Counted from the first letter of the stretch, positions 21,890-33,974 are shown. The stretch: 64,000 nt of DNA from Megaustenia siamemsis (GCA_032433765.1 JAVIAB010000124.1:96558202-96622201); one strand, 5' to 3'. Notes: generated from the sequence alone by a model not told the origin. Program-made: numbers and translations.

Positions 21890-23150
21890 AGATAATAGTG
21901 ATAGTTTTTTCAACCCTTGCCTCAAAGTTAATCTGCAAAATCATCCTAAATATAATAAAGGATTCAATAGATACAGTAATGCGGGAAGAACAGGCTGGGT
22001 TTAGAAAAGGGAGAAGCTGCCTTGACCACATTTTCACTCTACGACTTATATTGGAGGAACACATTGAAAAGCAAAAACCTTTTGTACTTAAATTCGACTT
22101 CAAAAAAGCATTTGATAGTATTCATAGAGATTCTTTGTGGAAAATTCTGAAGCAATACGGCTTACCATCAAAAATCATAAATATTATCAAAGACATGTAT
22201 GATGGTTACACATGTGCAGTTTGAACAGAGGAAGGACTGAGCGAATGTTTCCCAATAGAAACTGCGGTTAAACAGGGATGTATTTTATTGCCCTTGTTAT
22301 TTGGAATTGTTATGGACTTCATATTGAAGAAATGCTGCACTGGTAATAAAGGCATCGAATGGATACAAGGAGACCATTTGGAGGACCTCGACTTTGCTGA
22401 TGACATAGTTTTCATCAGCAGTCAGATAAAAACGATGCATGAAAACACAAATAAACTATCATCAATAGCCAGCAAAATTGGGCTAGAGATCAATCTTGAA
22501 AAGACTAAAGTCATGAAAAGTTTAATTCCAACAGATGACAAAATATACATGGAAAACAAACCAGCAGAAGAGATCGATCACTTTATCTATCACATTGGCC
22601 GAGAAAGGGATACAAGTAAAGAAATTAGAATCAGAATAGCTAAAGCAGCAATGTCTTTCAGAAGCCTTGAAAAGTTGTGGAAATCAAAACTCATCAGCGC
22701 GAACACAAAGTTTAGACTATTCAAATCAAATGTACTATCAACCCTTACGTATGCGTGTTTAAGCTGGAAAACAACAAGAAATATAAAACAAAGTTGAACG
22801 AATTCGAAAATAAATGTCTAAGGAAAATACTTGGTATAGGGTGGAACGAATTCAAAACAAACGAGGAAATTAGAGAAATCGCCTATCAACAACTAATATC
22901 TTCAGTAATAAAGAAAAGATGATGGTCATATGTTGGACATGTGATGAGAAGAGATAATAACCGAATAGCAAAGCAAGCCCTCATGTGGTAAACAACTGGT
23001 AAGAGAAAAAGAGGTAGACCCAGGGAGACACTGAGAAGAATATTGATGAGAGAGGCAAGAGCAGCAGGATTCGGCTCCCTCAATGAGATAGAGCAGCTTG
23101 CACAGAGCAGAGACAAATGGCGAGATTTGATAAAATATCTTTAAAAGAAA
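21890..23150 (+). mobile_element. LINE c, longest copy (reverse transcriptase)
   Basis: The + strand gives REEQAGFRKGRSCLDHIF, LKFDFKKAFDSIHR (first catalytic Asp), after one stop AVKQGCILLPLLF, DLDFADDIVFISSQ (catalytic ADD near 22390), GLEINLEKTKVM and, after a second stop at 22795, a degraded basic tail. These are RT boxes in the normal order of a non-LTR retrotransposon. The N-terminal endonuclease is absent. The TGA at about 22222 and later shifts make it inactive. The 3' end has a short GATA run. Confidence 0.85.
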
Positions 23151-23250
23151 ACTGCTAGAACAAAAATTCAGATAGGAGAAGGAGTATCTTGGTCTACGCC
23201 CTATGGGCCGGCTACGGCTCGAAAGGTCAATAGATAGATAGTATGTTTCG

Positions 23251-23251
<1 letters not shown>

Positions 23252-23286
<35 letters not shown>

Positions 23287-23307
23287 CTATATATAACATA
23301 TAACATA

Positions 23308-23379
<72 letters not shown>
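23252..23379. repeat. long interrupted (TA)n microsatellite
   Basis: Two TA blocks separated by TAACATATAACATATAAC span 128 bp. It follows the LINE c 3' end, and may have started as its tail. Confidence 0.9.
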
Positions 23380-23381
<2 letters not shown>

Positions 23382-23912
23382 AGTCCCGAAGAATCAAAAA
23401 TTTTCTCCAATCTGACTAAATCCTAAACGTGAGTCCAACCCTTCGAATCTCTCAAGTCTCGAGTCTCTTAAATCCTTTATCTGTAGATTAATATTTATGG
23501 GGAAACAATGAAAAGGGTTTCTACTTAAAATTGTAAATTATTAATTCAACTGAAGTGTATATAATGAAAAATCAAAAGCAAGAATACCGTTTTTTTTTTT
23601 AAATAGAAAAAAAAAACTTATTTTACGTATAATAATTCTATTAAGTATTATAATACTTAAGATATAGATATAGATTCCATTTACATTTAGTAAACGAACA
23701 CATATTTAACATTAAAACTTGATACAGTCTTGAGCTTCATTTCAATTATCTCAGAGTATTTTTTTTTTGGTTTTATTTGAGTGGCAATTGATATTTTTAA
23801 AATTATTGTTTCTTTAATAACAAAAGTTTTTTTCCAAAACGTTTTAAATCTCAGAAAGTGTAAAAGACTGGAGGGAGATGATGAGAAGATACAAATTAAA
23901 AGGTTTCTGACT

Positions 23913-24002
23913 TATTAGCGGGTCATCATCACTGCACTTCGAACATATCTATAGCTGCTCATATCCGCTCCACAGCAAGTCTCGCAGTGTCCAGTGACTG
24001 AA
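23913..24002 (-). mobile_element. LINE d 3' end scrap
   Basis: GGGTCATCATCACTGCACT, the TGCTCA-ATCC segment, and AGCAAGTCTCGCAGTGTCCAG match the LINE d 3' end at 16480-16560 in the same orientation. Only about 90 bp remain. Confidence 0.65.
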
Positions 24003-25079
24003 ATTAAAAGTGCATTTAGTAAATGAAATATACAATTAATTAGAACTCTTATGTTTTATGTTCAGTTCTTTTTCTCAACATAATTTTTTTTTAAATTATG
24101 GACTCAAATGTCCATTTTTTCTGCAACATAAAACCATATTATTTATTTTTGTTTAAATGTGCGATCTTTGTCATCGAATGAGGAATCAGCTATGTCAGTC
24201 ACAGAGGTTAAGGGTTAAAGTTGGGTCAGTAATGGGAATGGTGGAGTTCTATCTTTTAGCTCTTGAAATGTGGTTACATGTTTGGCATTCAAAATTGTCA
24301 ACAATAATGAAGTTGTGTTTGATCTAGCTCGATAATCTGCTCTCTGTCTCCGATGGGTTGACCAACTTAAAACAGTAGTCCATATGGGTTATAAATAAAA
24401 TGAGTGATAGTGTGCTTTACTGCTTTGCTCCTTCTTACGCATATGATGCTATAAATTATATGTTTTTAATTTCTCTTTGTTTTTGTCTACGTAATAATGA
24501 TATGATGCTTTCTACCCAGTTAAAGTATTTATCTTTATTTTGCTATATGGCAACAAGCAAGATGAAATATGGCTAAGAAAATAAACTTTTACAAAAGAAT
24601 GTTGATAGCACTATGGACAGGACTCAAATACACAACGAAGGTGCCTTTATAAACCTGACGTCAACGATGAACCTTTGAAACATTGGTAGAAAACAGCAAT
24701 TCTGCCATGTTTGGTCAGGCTATGAGCAATTTAGAAAGTGGACAATATTGTTTCAACGGCAAAATAGAATGAACGAAAGAGAAATACTATAACAGAAAGT
24801 AATTAATGTCTGAACAATCTTGGAAGAAAGGGATAGTAGAACGAAAAAAAAATGTCAAGAATAGAAAGACATAGAGAAGGGTGGTCGCCTTCGCTTCTAA
24901 AGGATGACAACTGTTCATTATGATGGTGACTCATATAATAACCATCACTTCGATGATATTACTAAAGATAGATCTAGCATACACGTTGAGTCACAGGCGA
25001 CTGTTATCAGGTACAATCGATCTTATCTAGACGTCTTTGTAACTGTATGTACTAAATTACAATCGCTGTTTTAGGGATT

Positions 25080-25110
25080 GTGGCGGGGGCGGGGGCGGGG
25101 TGGTGTGGAA
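25080..25110 (+). other. G-rich run
   Basis: Three runs of four to five G separated by single C, then TGG, stand out in AT-rich surroundings. Such a string can form a G-quadruplex, but no gene lies beside it. Confidence 0.4.
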
Positions 25111-26147
25111 TGACTCATACAGTAAATTTACAACTTATTGTTTTCTTTAAATATCGATCGTTGTAATTAACATTCGTCAAACAAAAAACTATTCAAATTT
25201 CTATTTCAAAAGATTCCTTCACTTATACACTAGTAGATTTCAACTTTCTACTTCATTTTGTGAAACCCCTACACATGAGTATTATTTATTAGTTTTATCC
25301 TAATCTTTTTAGTTATAATTTTAAACACTTTTTTAATACTTGTTTTCTGTAACAGTAGAAGGCCTACATTTTTTAAGCCGGAACTTCTAGTCGTTTTGTA
25401 TTGCCTCATATTATTCTAAAACAATAATCATATACATGTTTTTTGCCAGGTTTTTTTTTTCTCTAGCGGGAGAATCGCTTACCTGTTGTCATATTATTGT
25501 CGTAAACATTTTACCCATAACATTGCCATATAACATTCCCATATGCCCGAGAAAGGTGATCTCCTCTATATTGAATGCAGTCACTCTTGCTATGTTTTTT
25601 CCTCATATTGGTACTTTTACTTCATATACGTGGACATGAATGTGCTAGGTTAAAGCTTAGAGAGTAGTGCGCGACCGGGTGGAGTCAGGAGATTCGATCA
25701 GAAGTGTTAGAATAAATGACGTTATTTTATACCGAATATATTTGTAAATATTCGAGTTCAATGTAGCCGGAGGTCGGAGCTTGGGAGTCATGACCCAGGC
25801 GGGTACATCTCCCCTAGAGTGTCAAGAGTCGAAACACATGCTTGTCGTATGTTACTTCTGATAACCAGATTGCCTCCTGATGCGAGGCTCTGTATAAAGA
25901 GTTCCCTATTACTTATTAAATGTATAATACACACAACTGGTTTTTTTCTAGTGTAACGGTTTGTTTTATAGTAACGATGCTCAGTTTAAAGGTCTTGTAG
26001 GAAATCCCAAATGTAAATAAATGTAGACATAGAAAATTGTGAAAAGACACGATTACCATCGCAGGCAGGCTATATACTTAAGGATCATAACGATGTTCAG
26101 ATTAACGCTTTCAAAAATAAAGAAATGGTTTCAAATTAATAAGTGTC

Positions 26148-27040
26148 ATCATCATGTGCCATACCGGTTGGCGTAGGCGATCATGTCCCTCCACAATCTT
26201 CTATCTACAATGCATCGTATCAGTTCTGTTGTTGACTGTTTTCCATGCCATGACATCAAGCTATCCAGTATTTTCTCTCTTTGTCGTCCGCGATCTCTCT
26301 TTCCTTTTATTTTGCCAGTTGTAACCAAATAATTCAACTTTCCTCTTCTCATGATGCGCCCGAAAAAGTTTGATTGCTTCTTTTTGATGTTTTTAAGAGC
26401 TCCCTTTTTGTGTTGGCCTCTTTGAGAACTTCCTCATTGGTCTTTTTAGCTGTCCATGGAACTCTCAACATTCCTCTGAGAAATCCCATCTCTGTGGCCT
26501 GTAATCGTCTTTTCATTTGTTTGTCCACTGTCCATGATTCGTTTCCATAGGTCAGAATTGGTTCTATATAGCACCTCTTTCTCATTTCTACTGACATAGA
26601 TTTGTTGCATAAGAAATTGTGCATTTTCTGAAACGCTATTTTGGCCTGAGCTATTCTGTTTTTTTATTTCTGTGGTGCATCTCCCATCTGATTTTATTAT
26701 TGTGCCTAAGTATTTGAAACGTTGCACTTGTTTCAGATTTGTCTCGTTAATTTTTATGCTGCATGATGGTGATGATTGTTTCTTCGATATAACCATTACT
26801 CCTGTTTTCCTACTATTCAGACTGAGACCTTTCTTGCTGCTTTCTTTTACTATTATGTCTATCATTTCGTATAGTTCGTTCTCTGTCTGCTATTAAGACT
26901 GTGTCATCCGCATATCGCAAAATATTTATGTTGTGACCGTTGACTTCAATTCCTTTTTTGTCTACTATTGATCTCATAATATAATCGCTGTAAAGTGAAA
27001 ACAAATCCGGTGACAGAACACAGCCTTGTCTGACTCTTTG
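26148..27040 (-). mobile_element. LINE b1 fragment, about 0.9 kb
   Basis: The minus strand runs from a YSDYIMRSIVDKKGIEVNGHNINILRYADDTVLI segment (catalytic ADD near 26910) through MIDIIVKESSKKGLSLNSRKT, FKYLGTIIKSDGRCTTEI and YGNESWTVDKQMKRR to VTTGKIKGKRDRGRQREKILDSL near the 3' end. This gives the full order from RT box to C-terminus for the family. Several frameshifts break it. Confidence 0.82.
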
Positions 27041-27043
27041 TTT

Positions 27044-27071
27044 TATATATATATATAGGATTGTCCTGTTT

Positions 27072-27102
<31 letters not shown>
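27044..27102. repeat. two short (TA)n runs
   Basis: TA runs at 27044-27057 and 27078-27102 separate LINE b1 from the 5' part of receptor gene B. Confidence 0.85.
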
Positions 27103-27103
<1 letters not shown>

Positions 27104-27174
27104 ACACCTTTGCTTCGACGCTGGAACAAGCAAGTATATCAAGTCTAGAAGACGATGCTATTCTTATAACAGGA

Positions 27175-27340
27175 ATGGATCAATAGGAACTAATATAACG
27201 AGTCGTAATGATTATCGGCTGGATATTTTCGACGGTGGTATGTCAAGTCATCGATGTATTTGGTGTTGTTACCAACATCATCAACATTATCGTATTTTGT
27301 AAACAGGGTTTCCAAGTCACAGTCAACATCAGTCTCTTGG
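27175..27340 (+). pseudogene. gene B exon 1 (nonsense codons before TM1)
   Basis: Codons from 27175 read MDQ-stop-ELI-stop-RVVMIIGW, matching MEQENIIDVVTLIMGW of gene C with two nonsense changes. An in-frame ATG at 27208 restores the rest (TM1 with GVVTNIIN and SLLG). The donor G|GTAAGT is phase 1, as in A and C. Confidence 0.82.
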
Positions 27341-27612
27341 GTAAGTACAGTCAGTATTATTGTTGAAGGCAGTGGGCGGAAATGTTTGTTTGCTGAAGCG
27401 AAGTATCCGTCACACTGTTACACTGATTGTTAAGGTTTTCATAAATTGTTATTGGAAAATGTGGACATTAACTAAAATTATTATTCCTTCTTGTGACATT
27501 TCACTCGTTCAGAGGATATGGATGCTTGTGTCTCGAGCTTATGGAAGGCTGAAAATTATGCGCTTTTCTTTTTTTATACGTATCCGTGTTCGGCACGTAA
27601 ACTATGACAATT

Positions 27613-27873
27613 AAAAAAAAGTAAAGTACCCCCGTCACGCCAAGTGGCGTATAGGGAAATATGGTGTTAGTGACCCTACATTTTAGAGACCTTCAGCACA
27701 TAATTTTTGGGGTAATGTGGTCGGTATTACGCCCGAGCTGTTTTACTTTCCCAGAAAAAAATCCGGTACCCATTTAAGGCTGGGTGAACCCGGAAGCCGT
27801 CGGTTGGGATCGAACCCTACCCCTTGTCCTTTGTAGTCCAGTTCACTAACTACTGAGCTATCGCTGCTCTCAA
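27613..27873 (-). mobile_element. SINE1 copy in intron 1 of gene B
   Basis: A full minus-strand SINE1: poly(T)-type tail (here A-run) at the left, body, then box B (GGTTCGATCCC complement at about 27800) and box A (complement CTACTGAGCTA near 27850). The repeat AAACTATGACAAT / AAACTATGATAAT on the two sides is a target-site duplication with one mismatch. Confidence 0.85.
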
Positions 27874-27943
27874 AAACTATGATAATAACCAAGATAATTT
27901 ACAACAAACATAAATATGAAAACCTTGATAGTGAAAAGGAAAT

Positions 27944-27970
27944 TAGAGAGACAGATAGATAGAGAAAGAG

Positions 27971-28029
<59 letters not shown>
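27944..28029. repeat. (GATA)n/(GA)n microsatellite
   Basis: Imperfect GATA units pass into about 25 perfect GA units on the + strand. Confidence 0.9.
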
Positions 28030-28031
<2 letters not shown>

Positions 28032-28269
28032 AAGAAAAAACGAATGCTAAAAAGAACATTCTAACATCATGAATCCAGAAAAGTACTCACATCAAAAAGG
28101 AAATATTACGAGACTGAAACCTCGAATTATAACATGCTATATCTACTCTGAATTTAACATTGTTGCAAACAAAAGGGACAATAAATGAAAATTTAAGGCG
28201 TTCACCTGTTGATTTATATAAATATCAAAGAATTTGGTGGACAGTGAAGATAGTGACGTTTTGAAACAG

Positions 28270-28560
28270 CTGTCAACGAAGAAAGACAACTATTTAACAC
28301 GATTACAATAAGACAAATGACACAGTTTAGGAGACGTAAAGAGACACACTAACCTATTGTTAGTCATCTTTGTGGATAAAATGCAAGGTAAACAAGCCAG
28401 CAGCAGATAAGAGTTGAAGTTGACTGACAACATCAAGAGATGAATAGGAGAAGCTATGACAGAGTTACCATTAAGGTAAGGGATGAGGTGAAATGACGTT
28501 TCATGATAGTTAACACTCAATGCAGAGACGTCAAACATTATTGATAAATGGACCACTCGC
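28270..28560 (+). mobile_element. old LINE a 3' end in intron 1 of gene B
   Basis: The order ATAAGACAAATGA, GGAGACGTAAAGAGACACA, AAGGTAAACAAG, AACATCAAGAGATGAA matches the LINE a 3' end (1965-2100) with many changes. It is among the most diverged copies in the window. Confidence 0.55.
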
Positions 28561-28714
28561 ATAGTGTCATTGTTTCCAGATGAAGCAAGAAAAACAAAAT
28601 TAAAAAAGGAAAAGAATCATTCAAAACGTTGACATTTTCTATGTGAGGACTGCTGTAAGAATAAGTTGATGATTTTCAAAAACAGTTCATTACTTCTTTA
28701 GTTTTAATGCGCTA

Positions 28715-30432
28715 TGGTAAGTCCAACACTATTGGTTTCAACTGTTGCAGGTCTTGAGCCAGGATTCCCAGTCCATCCCACGGTAATAATCCAACACTAT
28801 TGGTCTCAACTGTTGCAGGTCTTGAGCCAGGATTCCCAGTCCATCCCACGGTATTAATCCAACACTATTGGTCTCAACTGTTGCAGGTCTTGAGCCAGGA
28901 TTCCCAGTCCATCCCACGGTATTAATCCAACACTATTGGTCTCAACTGTTGCAGGTCTTGAGCCAGGATTCCCAGTCCATCCCACGGTATTAATCCAACA
29001 CTATTGGTCTCAACTGTTGCAGGTCTTGAGCCAGGATTCCCAGTCCACCCCACGGTATTAATCCAACACTATTGGTCCCAACTGTTGCAGGTCTTGAGCC
29101 AGGATTCCCAGTCCACCCCACGGTATTAATTCAACAATATTGGTCTCAACTGTTGCAGGTCTTGAGCCAGGATTCCCAGTCCACCCCACGGTATTAATTC
29201 AACACTCTTGGTCTCAACTGTTGCAGGTCTTGAGCCAGGATTCCCAGTCCACCCCACGGTATTAATTCAACACTATTGGTCTCAACTGTTGCAGGTCTTG
29301 AGCCAGGATTCCCAGTCCACCCCACGGTATTAATTCAACACTATTGGTCTCAACTGTTGCAGGTCTTGAGCCAGGATTCCCAGTCCACCCCACGGTATGA
29401 ATTCAACACTGTTGGTCTCAACTGTTGCAGGTCTTGAGCCAGGATTCCCAGTCCACCCCACGGTATTAATTCAACACTATTGGTCTCAACTGTTGCAGGT
29501 CTTGAGTCAGGATTCCCAGTCCATCCCACGGTATTAATTCAACACTATTGGTCTCAACTGTTGCAGGTCTTGAGCCAGGATTCCCAGTCCACCCCACGGT
29601 ATTAATTCAACACTATTGGTCTCAACTGTTGCAGGTCTTGAGCCAGGATTCCCAGTCCACCCACGGTATTAATTCAACACTATTGGTCTCAACTGTTGCA
29701 GGTCTTGAACCAGGATTCCCAGTCCATCCCACGGTATTAATTCAACACTATTGGTCTCAACTGTTGCAGGTCTTGAGCCAGGCTTCCCAGTCCATCCCAC
29801 GGTATTAATTCAACACTATTGGTCTCAACTGTTGCAGGTCTTGAGACAGGATTCCCAGTCCATCCCACGGTATTAATTCAACACTATTGGTCTCAACTGT
29901 TGCAGGTCTTGAGCCAGGATTCCCAGTCCATCCCACGGTATTAATTCAATCAACACTATTGGTCTCAACTGTTGCAGGTCTTGAGCCAGGATTCCCAGTC
30001 CATCCCACGGTATTAATCCAACACTATTGGTTTCAACTGTTGCAGGTCTTGAGCCAGGATTCCCAGTCCATCCCACGGTATTAATCCAACACTATTGGTT
30101 TCAACTGTTGCAGGTCTTGAGCCAGGATTCCCAGTCCATCCCACGGTATTAATCCAACACTATTGGTCTCAACTGTTGCAGGTCTTGAGCCAGGATTCCC
30201 AGTCCATCCCACGGTATTAATCCAACACTATTGGTCTCAACTGTTGCAGGTCTTGAGTCAGGATTCCCAGTCCATCCCACGGTATTAATCCAACACTATT
30301 GGTCTCAACTGTTGCAGGTCTTGAGCCAGGATTCCCAGTCCATCCCACGGTATTAATCCAACACTATTGGTCTCAACTGTTGCAGGTCTTGAGCCAGGAT
30401 TCCCAGTCCATCCCACGGTATTAATTCAACAC
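28715..30432 (+). repeat. 68-bp minisatellite, about 25 units, in intron 1 of gene B
   Basis: The unit contains CAACACTATTGGTCTCAACTG, TTGCAGGTCTTGAGCCAGG and ATTCCCAGTCCATCCCACGG and is 68 bp long (same point at 28801 and 28869). One unit is one base short near 29660 and one has four extra bases near 29947. The middle units share CCACCCCACGG and TTAATTC, the outer ones CCATCCCACGG and TTAATCC, so the array grew in blocks. Confidence 0.93.
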
Positions 30433-31154
30433 CCTCACTGTTTTTGTCTATTTGTTCTCTTGCCGCCTGGAGGCCAGTAAAAAGCTGTTCCTAGTATAGC
30501 TAGCTGTCTACGGCATTCTCAGACCATTCTCCTGCGTCATCATCTCTTTATGACCGTAAGTAATGATGCCATTAGTGTAGGCGTTCTTTTGATGATTGTT
30601 TGTCTGTCATTGTGTTTGAAGATAAGAATGTGGTCTTGGTCTCAGTGTTGATTTTTTCAAGTTTTTCATGATTTATACCAATTATTTGTCTTGATTTGGA
30701 CAGTTCAGATTACATTTTTGATTGAACATTTATATTAGGTAATTTTTTTTTCAAAATAAACTAATCAAATCAGGCACTATATCTTAGCTTCCTGGAGTAT
30801 CGTAAGTTTATCGCTGCATGCAAAACAATATCAAATCAAACAATTAGTAATGATTGTCATTCCGACGTTTGAAAATCGATGCGTTAAAGTTTAATTGTTT
30901 CTGGAGTTAATATTGTGTTAAGTAGTTAATAGCAGCTCTAAGTAAATAACTCAATTCTTGTTTCGGACTTTCAGCAATGTTTTGAAAGCCTAAACTATCC
31001 CGCTCAATAACCTGCACCGGTGAGCTCGGAGTTTGCACAACCAGCGAGACATAGTCACAGTCGAAGTGTACAAGTTCTGTTAATGTGTGCAGACAGTTCC
31101 CATGTTAACTCTAATAACGATGAGTAATGAATAAATATTTTTTTCAACACAATT

Positions 31155-31240
31155 ATTGTATGTGTGTGTATGCGCGTGCGTGCGTGTGTTCGTGTGCGTG
31201 CGTGCGTGTGTGCATGTGTGTGTGTGTGTGTGTGTGCTAC
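31155..31240. repeat. TG-rich microsatellite before exon 2 of gene B
   Basis: An irregular TG/TGCG tract ends about 65 bp before exon 2, in the position of the (TA)n(TG)n tract of gene A. The TA part is missing here. Confidence 0.85.
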
Positions 31241-31305
31241 GATACTAAATCACGCAATAGGTCATATGTGAGCAATATAGAAATTATGATATTTCCCTTT
31301 CACAG

Positions 31306-31519
31306 ATTTGGCTGTGTCAGATATAGGATGTGTTTCGACGCTAATTTCCATAATATATTTTACCACCCGGCGTTCAGGGCTCTGGATCTACCTTTTGATT
31401 CAATTGATGTGTCTTATCTAGCCATCGGAATACCCCACACTGTGTTCATTCGCATTACCTGCAGGATAACTGCACTGATTACTCTGGAGAGATGTTTGTG
31501 CATAACAGCACCGTTAAGG
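31306..31519 (+). pseudogene. gene B exon 2 (one-base deletion)
   Basis: The exon is 214 bp, one shorter than in A and C. LAVSDIGCVSTLIS reads correctly; then ATTTCC-ATAATATAT lacks one base against ATTTGCACAAATATAT of gene A, and the rest (YHPAFRALDLPFD to LERCLCITAPLR) is in another frame. The TM3 segment ITCWITA has become ITCRITA, putting an Arg in the membrane. Confidence 0.87.
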
Positions 31520-32411
31520 GTAAAGCAAACGTAATTGGTGTATGTTTTTTTGTAAATTGTTGACTTCTTGGTATAAGGTCCAGTTATATCAAAGTGTGTT
31601 ATGTAAATCTGGTCTTTGTAGTTGAGAGAAAAATATAAACTTGGACCCGAACACTTCTTGACAAAAAGAATGAGCATGTGACCATCACCCTAAAGCTTTA
31701 GTCCCCATCTCGGCAGACATATTTGAAAGGGAGCTCTCTGAAGATCACATGATCTCGCAAGTAGAAAAGCCTCAGGTGAATGAACTCTACTGCAGGGTAG
31801 TCGATTTGGTGGAGCTGTGACATGAATGAAGCGGATATGTTTACTTTTGTATTTCAGGGAAACTGATTTCATGAATAAAATTGAGCAGGACAGAAAGAAT
31901 ATATTCGTAGAGATAAAGATGGAGATTTAAATATATAGCATGACAATACATCACCTTTACTGACTCCTTTTTTCAATTCTGCGAATGGTAGCGTCTCAAG
32001 ATGTAAAAATGGTAATATATTGACATTAAATTAAAATAAAGATGACAATATGGATTTTAGCAATTACAGGAACTCCTTTCTTTTAGCACTACAAGAAAAT
32101 CGTTTGTTAGAATTGTACTAAAGTTTGTACATAAGTTAGTAGAGGGAATTCTTCCTGAGACTATGCTGATTTAGAGATAAAAGATCAACTACCTGGTCCT
32201 ATATAATAAATAGTAAAATGACTGCTGAACATCAGCTACATTATGTCCAACATATAATAAATAAACAATGCTCTTCTATGTACCATATCGGGACACGCTG
32301 TATGGTAATGTTGCCAGCCATAATTTGACGAAAGCTTACACCGAGCTCACTGACGTCTAGGTGTGTACACAGAAGGAGATATAATAGTTTCACTTCATAA
32401 CTTGTATATAA

Positions 32412-32414
<3 letters not shown>

Positions 32415-32472
<58 letters not shown>
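32415..32472. repeat. (AT)n microsatellite in intron 2 of gene B
   Basis: A 58-bp AT run occupies the place of the TA run at 13162-13201 in gene A. Confidence 0.9.
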
Positions 32473-32475
<3 letters not shown>

Positions 32476-32489
32476 GTGAAAGGGACCGG

Positions 32490-32605
32490 GTTCAGTGATA
32501 TCTTCTACAGTTAAGCATTATTGCATCCTGCAGTCTTTGGTTCTGTCTGGACTGTTCTTCTTCAGGTATGCTTGGTCCTTCCTAGTGAATTACGATTCAT
32601 TGACT
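32490..32605 (-). mobile_element. LINE d scrap
   Basis: CTGTTCTTCTTCAGGTATGCTTGG-CCTTCC resembles CTTTTCTTCAGGTATGCTCGGGCCCTCC in LINE d near 17415-17450, in the same orientation. The match is short. Confidence 0.4.
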
Positions 32606-32765
32606 GTTTTTTGCGAAATTGCTAGATTTTCGTCGCAATATATGGCCAATCTATTCAGAATTCCTTTTCTCCATCCTGCTTCCATTTTCATTTTGGGTAG
32701 TTCTTATCGGCAAGTTTTCATTTGTAAATTTTATTTGTCCATCTAATATTAAGATTAATATTAAG

Positions 32766-33024
32766 GGAGCTCTTAAAAAACATCAGAAAGAAGCAATCAA
32801 CATTTTTCGGGCACAACATGAGAAGAGGAAAGTTGGAATACTTGGTTACAACTGGCAAAATAAAAGGAAAGAGAGATCGCGGACGACAGAGAGAAAATAC
32901 TGGATAGCTTGGTGTCATGGCATGGAAAACAGTGAACAACAGAACTCATACGATGCACTGTAGATAGAAGATTGTGGAGGGACATGATCGCCTACGCCAG
33001 CCGGCAGGGTACATGATGATGATG
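32766..33024 (+). mobile_element. short LINE b1 insertion with perfect target-site duplication
   Basis: Only the last 259 bp of LINE b1 are present: ALKKHQKEAINIFRAQHEKRKVGILGYNW, then AAGATTGTGGAGGGACATGATCGCC-type sequence and an (ATG)n tail. AATATTAAG flanks it exactly (32757-32765 and 33025-33033). This fixes the 3' end of the family at the ATG trinucleotide tail. Confidence 0.88.
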
Positions 33025-33091
33025 AATATTAAGAAGCTATCGCAGGCACATGTTTGTAAGATATTGAAGTCTATTGCTATAAGACTTTGGT

Positions 33092-33630
33092 TTACCTTCT
33101 CGTTTCAGCACCATAGAGTATTACCTTCTCGTTTCAGCAGCATAGAGTATTACCTTCTCGTTTCAGCAGCATAGAGTATTACCTTCTCGTTTCAGCAGCA
33201 TATAGTATTACCTTCTCGTTTCAGCAGCATAGAGTATTACCTTCTCGTTTCAGCAGCATAGAGTATTACCTTCTCGTTTCAGCAGCATAGAGTATTACCT
33301 TCTCGTTTCAGCATACCATAGAGTATTACCTTCTCGTTTCAGCACCATAGAGTATTACCTTCTCGTTTCAGCAGCATAGAGTATTACCTTCTCGTTTAAG
33401 CACCATAGAGTATTACCTTCTCGTTTCAGCAGCATGGAGTATTACCTTCTCGTTTAAGCACCATAGAGTATTACCTTCTCGTTTCAGCAGCATAGAGTAT
33501 TACCTTCTCGTTCCAGCATACCATAGAGTATTACCTTCTCGTTTCAGCATCATAGAGTATTACCTTCTCGTTTCAGCATAGCATAGAGTATTACCTTCTC
33601 GTTTCAGCATACCATAGAGTATTGCCTTGA
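33092..33630 (+). repeat. 29-bp minisatellite, about 18 units
   Basis: The unit is CATAGAGTAT-TACCTTCTCG-TTTCAGCAG, 29 bp (same point at 33112 and 33141), with variants carrying CACC or CATACC in place of CAGC at the junction. Units are directly adjacent with no spacers. It lies in intron 2 of gene B. Confidence 0.92.
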
Positions 33631-33974
33631 CAATTGTGTCGAAGATCTTGATTTTGTTCCGCAAAAGCTGCGCCTGACTCCCACACAGTGTTGGTAGTTT
33701 TGAGGGAAAATCTAGATTTGCTAAATCTGCTTATAATGTCTCTGTTCTTTCGTCCTCTATGCTAACTTCGTTGACTAATTAAGTTAAATTTTTTTAGCCT
33801 TTTTATGTTTCTTCCTTGAAGTAGGATTAGTATCTGTTGTTTACTGCTGATTTTCATTAATTCTGTTTCACATTAATTGATCTTCATACCGGTTCTGTCA
33901 GTCTCTTGTGAGATTCTGTTTATATTACTGTGAGCACATTTTTATTTGGGGGAGAGAAGACTTTGTTGTATGTA

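Larger units (their letters stand above)
23380..26140. other. 2.7-kb AT-rich interval without a gene
   Basis: No coding region is supported. It contains a LINE d 3' end scrap on the minus strand (23913-24002), a G-rich run (25080-25110) and a possible old LTR-like piece (25770-25930) that weakly resembles 38220-38475. The rest is AT-rich with long T and A runs. Confidence 0.45.

Noticed and set aside
23201..23410. Open frames of repeated YI or IY residues
   Set aside because: Translation of TA microsatellites; the same artefact occurs near 11850, 49760, 56410 and 58120.
29548..30084. Open frames with STVAGLEPGFPVHP repeats
   Set aside because: They come from the 68-bp minisatellite, whose unit shifts frame each time; not a protein gene.
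33092..33630. Regular 29-bp units resemble a CRISPR array
   Set aside because: The units are directly adjacent without unique spacers, and the window is clearly from an animal with spliced genes; it is a minisatellite.
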